Part shown: positions 61,500 to 64,000 of the stretch, one piece after another
How the letters are laid out: each line of letters opens with the position of its first letter
Numbering within the stretch: the stretch's first letter is position 1
Source: Schistosoma mansoni
Taxonomy: Eukaryota > Platyhelminthes > Trematoda > Strigeidida > Schistosomatidae
Direction: 5' to 3'
Length of the DNA stretch: 64,000 nt
NCBI RefSeq assembly: GCF_000237925.1
Contig: NC_031495.1
Coordinates: forward strand, 20,046,435-20,110,434
Translations under genes and position numbers: made by a program
Notes under the pieces: model-generated
Database searches by the model: none
What the model was told of the DNA's origin: nothing
Seen by the model: the letters and a program-made list of their open reading frames with translations, nothing else

Positions 61500-64000
61500 A
61501 TGATTGTTTTTGTTGACTCAGTTGTATTCATCACTTATCCTCTTCGAAATTCTTATATTAATACATCATATTTTAAAACTATATTTCTTAAGTTAAAATT
61601 TTCACTGGAATGTATATTACTACTTTCTTTTATCTTGTTGATTTCTTCGCTAGTTTTGTCAAGTCAAGCCCAAGCAAATTGAACTGTTACACCTTTGTAC
61701 CATGTCTTATTTCGTATGTGACTAACTGATTAATTAAGAGAATTATGTTTGTTGAACTTACGAATTTGTTGTTAATAATTTGTGGGAAAAGTTGAATTTT
61801 ATAGCTTCCATCACAGACTAACTTTAATTAAACAATCATTGAAAACCAGAAAGTACTTAACTGATGTTTCATCCTGGAAGAGGAATCCTTCGCAGCATGA
61901 AACCAAGATTCCATCAAGAATCATTTAGCATTTTACTATGACTGTATAAAACAACACGTTTTATACATATTTATTAAGTTACATGCCGCGTACACAAACA
62001 CAAAAATTATGTCCTCTTGTTAACTGGAAAGAGTCAACTTTTCACATGCTATATTATTAACGAGATAAACACTTTAAGTTAGGATATAAAACATTTTTAA
62101 TAACATGAAACGTCCGAGAAGTACTCAGAAACTAGTAATATGAGCAGATCATTTGTTGGAATAAGCAAGATATTTGATGATGAACCGACTTTGGTTAATT
62201 TGTTGGTCCCCGAAAATTTCCTTATCGCAAAAAATAAAAAATCGACCACCAAATCTCAAGTCTCACCCTGATACTTCACAGTGACAATAAACCTACAACT
62301 ACAGTAACAGAAAACCAAGTGAGTGTATTTAAAGTAGACTGATCAATACATGTAAATTACTATTGTAAAGTTTACATTTATTTGGAGTACTTTTCAACTG
62401 TCCTATTGTGGTGTGTGCTACTAATGTCGATATGTATAAGTAATATGCATCATAAAATCGAAAGGGAAATGTTTGGTGACAGAAGGTTAAGAAGATCTAA
62501 GAGAATGAGAACAGAGAATTATTGGTGTGTAAACGAAGGAACAATGAAGTCTGAGATGATTGACATATATTTTGCAAATGACGTATTCACTGTATGGTTC
62601 TCAGATTTTACTGAGAGATTCTATAATTTTGTAGTGAAATACATTCGACTGTCCCCACTTGTGTTCTTGTTCACTACACTATGATATACAATGAATACAA
62701 CACTATTTTCAATATCAATATGGAAAAAGAGGAAGAATACAATAGCATGATTGGTATTTATTATATTGATAAGAAGAGACTGGATTTCGAAATTAATTTT
62801 AAAGAATCTACATTCTGAAAAATAATTATTTCTCAAAAAATGATGATAAAAACAGATATTGAAATAAATTAATTGACATGTATATTACGATCTAAAATAC
62901 ACGAAGGAAGGAAATGCCTATTATTGCCAGAAATACTTTTTACTCTTAGATGTATAAAGCAAATGTGATTTTATTTCTACCCACACTATCTGTTCTTCCA
63001 AGAAATGCCTAACACTTAGATGAAGTACACTTATATACATGTGGCTATCTTGAAATATAAAAAAATATATTTAACTGTTTGTGTATGTGCAAGTGGGTGT
63101 GATGTTTTTATCGTCTGAACTTCGCTATTGATTAGCAAATATAAGTATGTGTGAAAAAGATTTTTGTGTTCAGATAAGTGAATCCATCAAAAATGTACTA
63201 ATCGGTATGCTTGCTTATGTGATATTGAAATTAAAGAAAGATGTAGTTGGTCAACTTTATCAAGGAAAAAGAAATAACTTATAGCTTTGTCGATCTCTAA
63301 TGAACAATCTTTAATGAATACGTGTAACTAAATTTAATTAAATATCACACATTCATTTTATGTTACCTTCACAAAACAGAATGTGTAATATGTACTGAGT
63401 ACACAGATATTAAAGTCGGTTTGGCAGAGGAATGAAACTTTCTGCCTATAATTAATAGTTATACAATCTGAAGATACTATGAAAACAGTCATGGTTAAGA
63501 TTATAAATTTTTGTGAATTGATATTTTTATTAGTTCAAAAAACGTAACAGAACCATGGTTGATACAGTAATTTAAACTAAATGATGGAGTGAAATAAATA
63601 ACTGTTAAACCCCATGTGGATGGTGAAATACGCCTTGAAGAGATTTATTTACAGGTATTTTACTCGAAGACTAATTCGTGCTGCTGTTAATAAGAAGTCT
63701 CATAAGTCAACAGGATGATAGATATCAGAGGATGGAAAATGTCAATTTTCTAATTTTTCAAGATCGTGTTTAGCATCATTTCACTAAGGCTAAAAAGCAA
63801 CAACGCAGATACAAAAACTAAACAGAGAATTTTCAGAAAACTCAATTTATCTTAAGTATTCCAAATAACTGAGTGAATTACACTGGGATGTATTTGATTA
63901 GTCACATCAGAGAAGTATTAAAATCATATTTTAACGTTCTTTATCTGGTTGGGTTAGATCAGTATTTTCCAATAAAATATGTCACAAAATCTGTCTGCAA
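61500..64000. other. no gene recognised (probable alpha-actinin intron)
   Basis: AT-rich. A 100-residue open frame at 62382-62684 has no recognisable motif, and no further alpha-actinin exon was seen. Confidence 0.5.

Noticed and set aside
62382-62684. 100-residue plus-strand open frame
   Set aside because: No motif, AT-rich composition, lies in probable alpha-actinin intron.

Overview
This is a window of a draft animal genome, almost certainly a blood fluke (Schistosoma, Trematoda). The evidence is AT-rich DNA, conserved animal genes broken by introns (some only 31-43 bp), an Sm-alpha type SINE carrying a hammerhead ribozyme, SR2/RTE-like and CR1/SR1-like LINEs, and Ty3/gypsy-like LTR elements. 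One 200-base assembly gap (24992-25191) is present.

Host genes. (1) 186-3350, minus: part of a LARP1-family La-related RNA-binding protein, with the La motif split by micro-introns. (2) 33229-33739, plus: ISCA2-like mitochondrial iron-sulfur assembly protein. (3) 33951-47331, plus: a complete seven-exon WRAP53/TCAB1 gene (628 residues; WD-repeat telomerase and scaRNA Cajal-body factor), starting 211 bp after ISCA2. (4) 48276-60944, minus: the 3' part of an alpha-actinin gene (spectrin repeats plus EF-hands), convergent with WRAP53.

Repeats. 4.4-16.2 kb is a nested stack: a decayed plus-strand LINE flanks an old, broken minus-strand Ty3/gypsy-like fossil, which is split by a young but broken plus-strand gypsy-like element in the arrangement LTR-internal-LTR-internal-LTR, with 5-bp target duplications. 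18.5 kb holds a hairpin made of two inverted copies of a hammerhead-like repeat. 19-27.6 kb holds two related minus-strand CR1-like LINEs. A complete-looking Sm-alpha SINE lies at 29.4-29.8 kb. The introns of WRAP53 and alpha-actinin hold RTE 3' ends (one with a 12-bp target duplication), a roughly 580-bp SINE-like family with a 7SL/Alu-like head, and pieces of the hammerhead-like repeat.

The rest (16.2-18.5, 23.1-24.4, 27.6-29.4, 30.1-33.2 and 61.5-64 kb) shows no gene I can support. I saw no bacterial-type operon, CRISPR array or functional tRNA gene. The points most worth a second look are the 7SL-like SINE head, the two hammerhead repeat families, the ISCA2-WRAP53 pair that looks like a trans-spliced operon, and the tandem LTR array.
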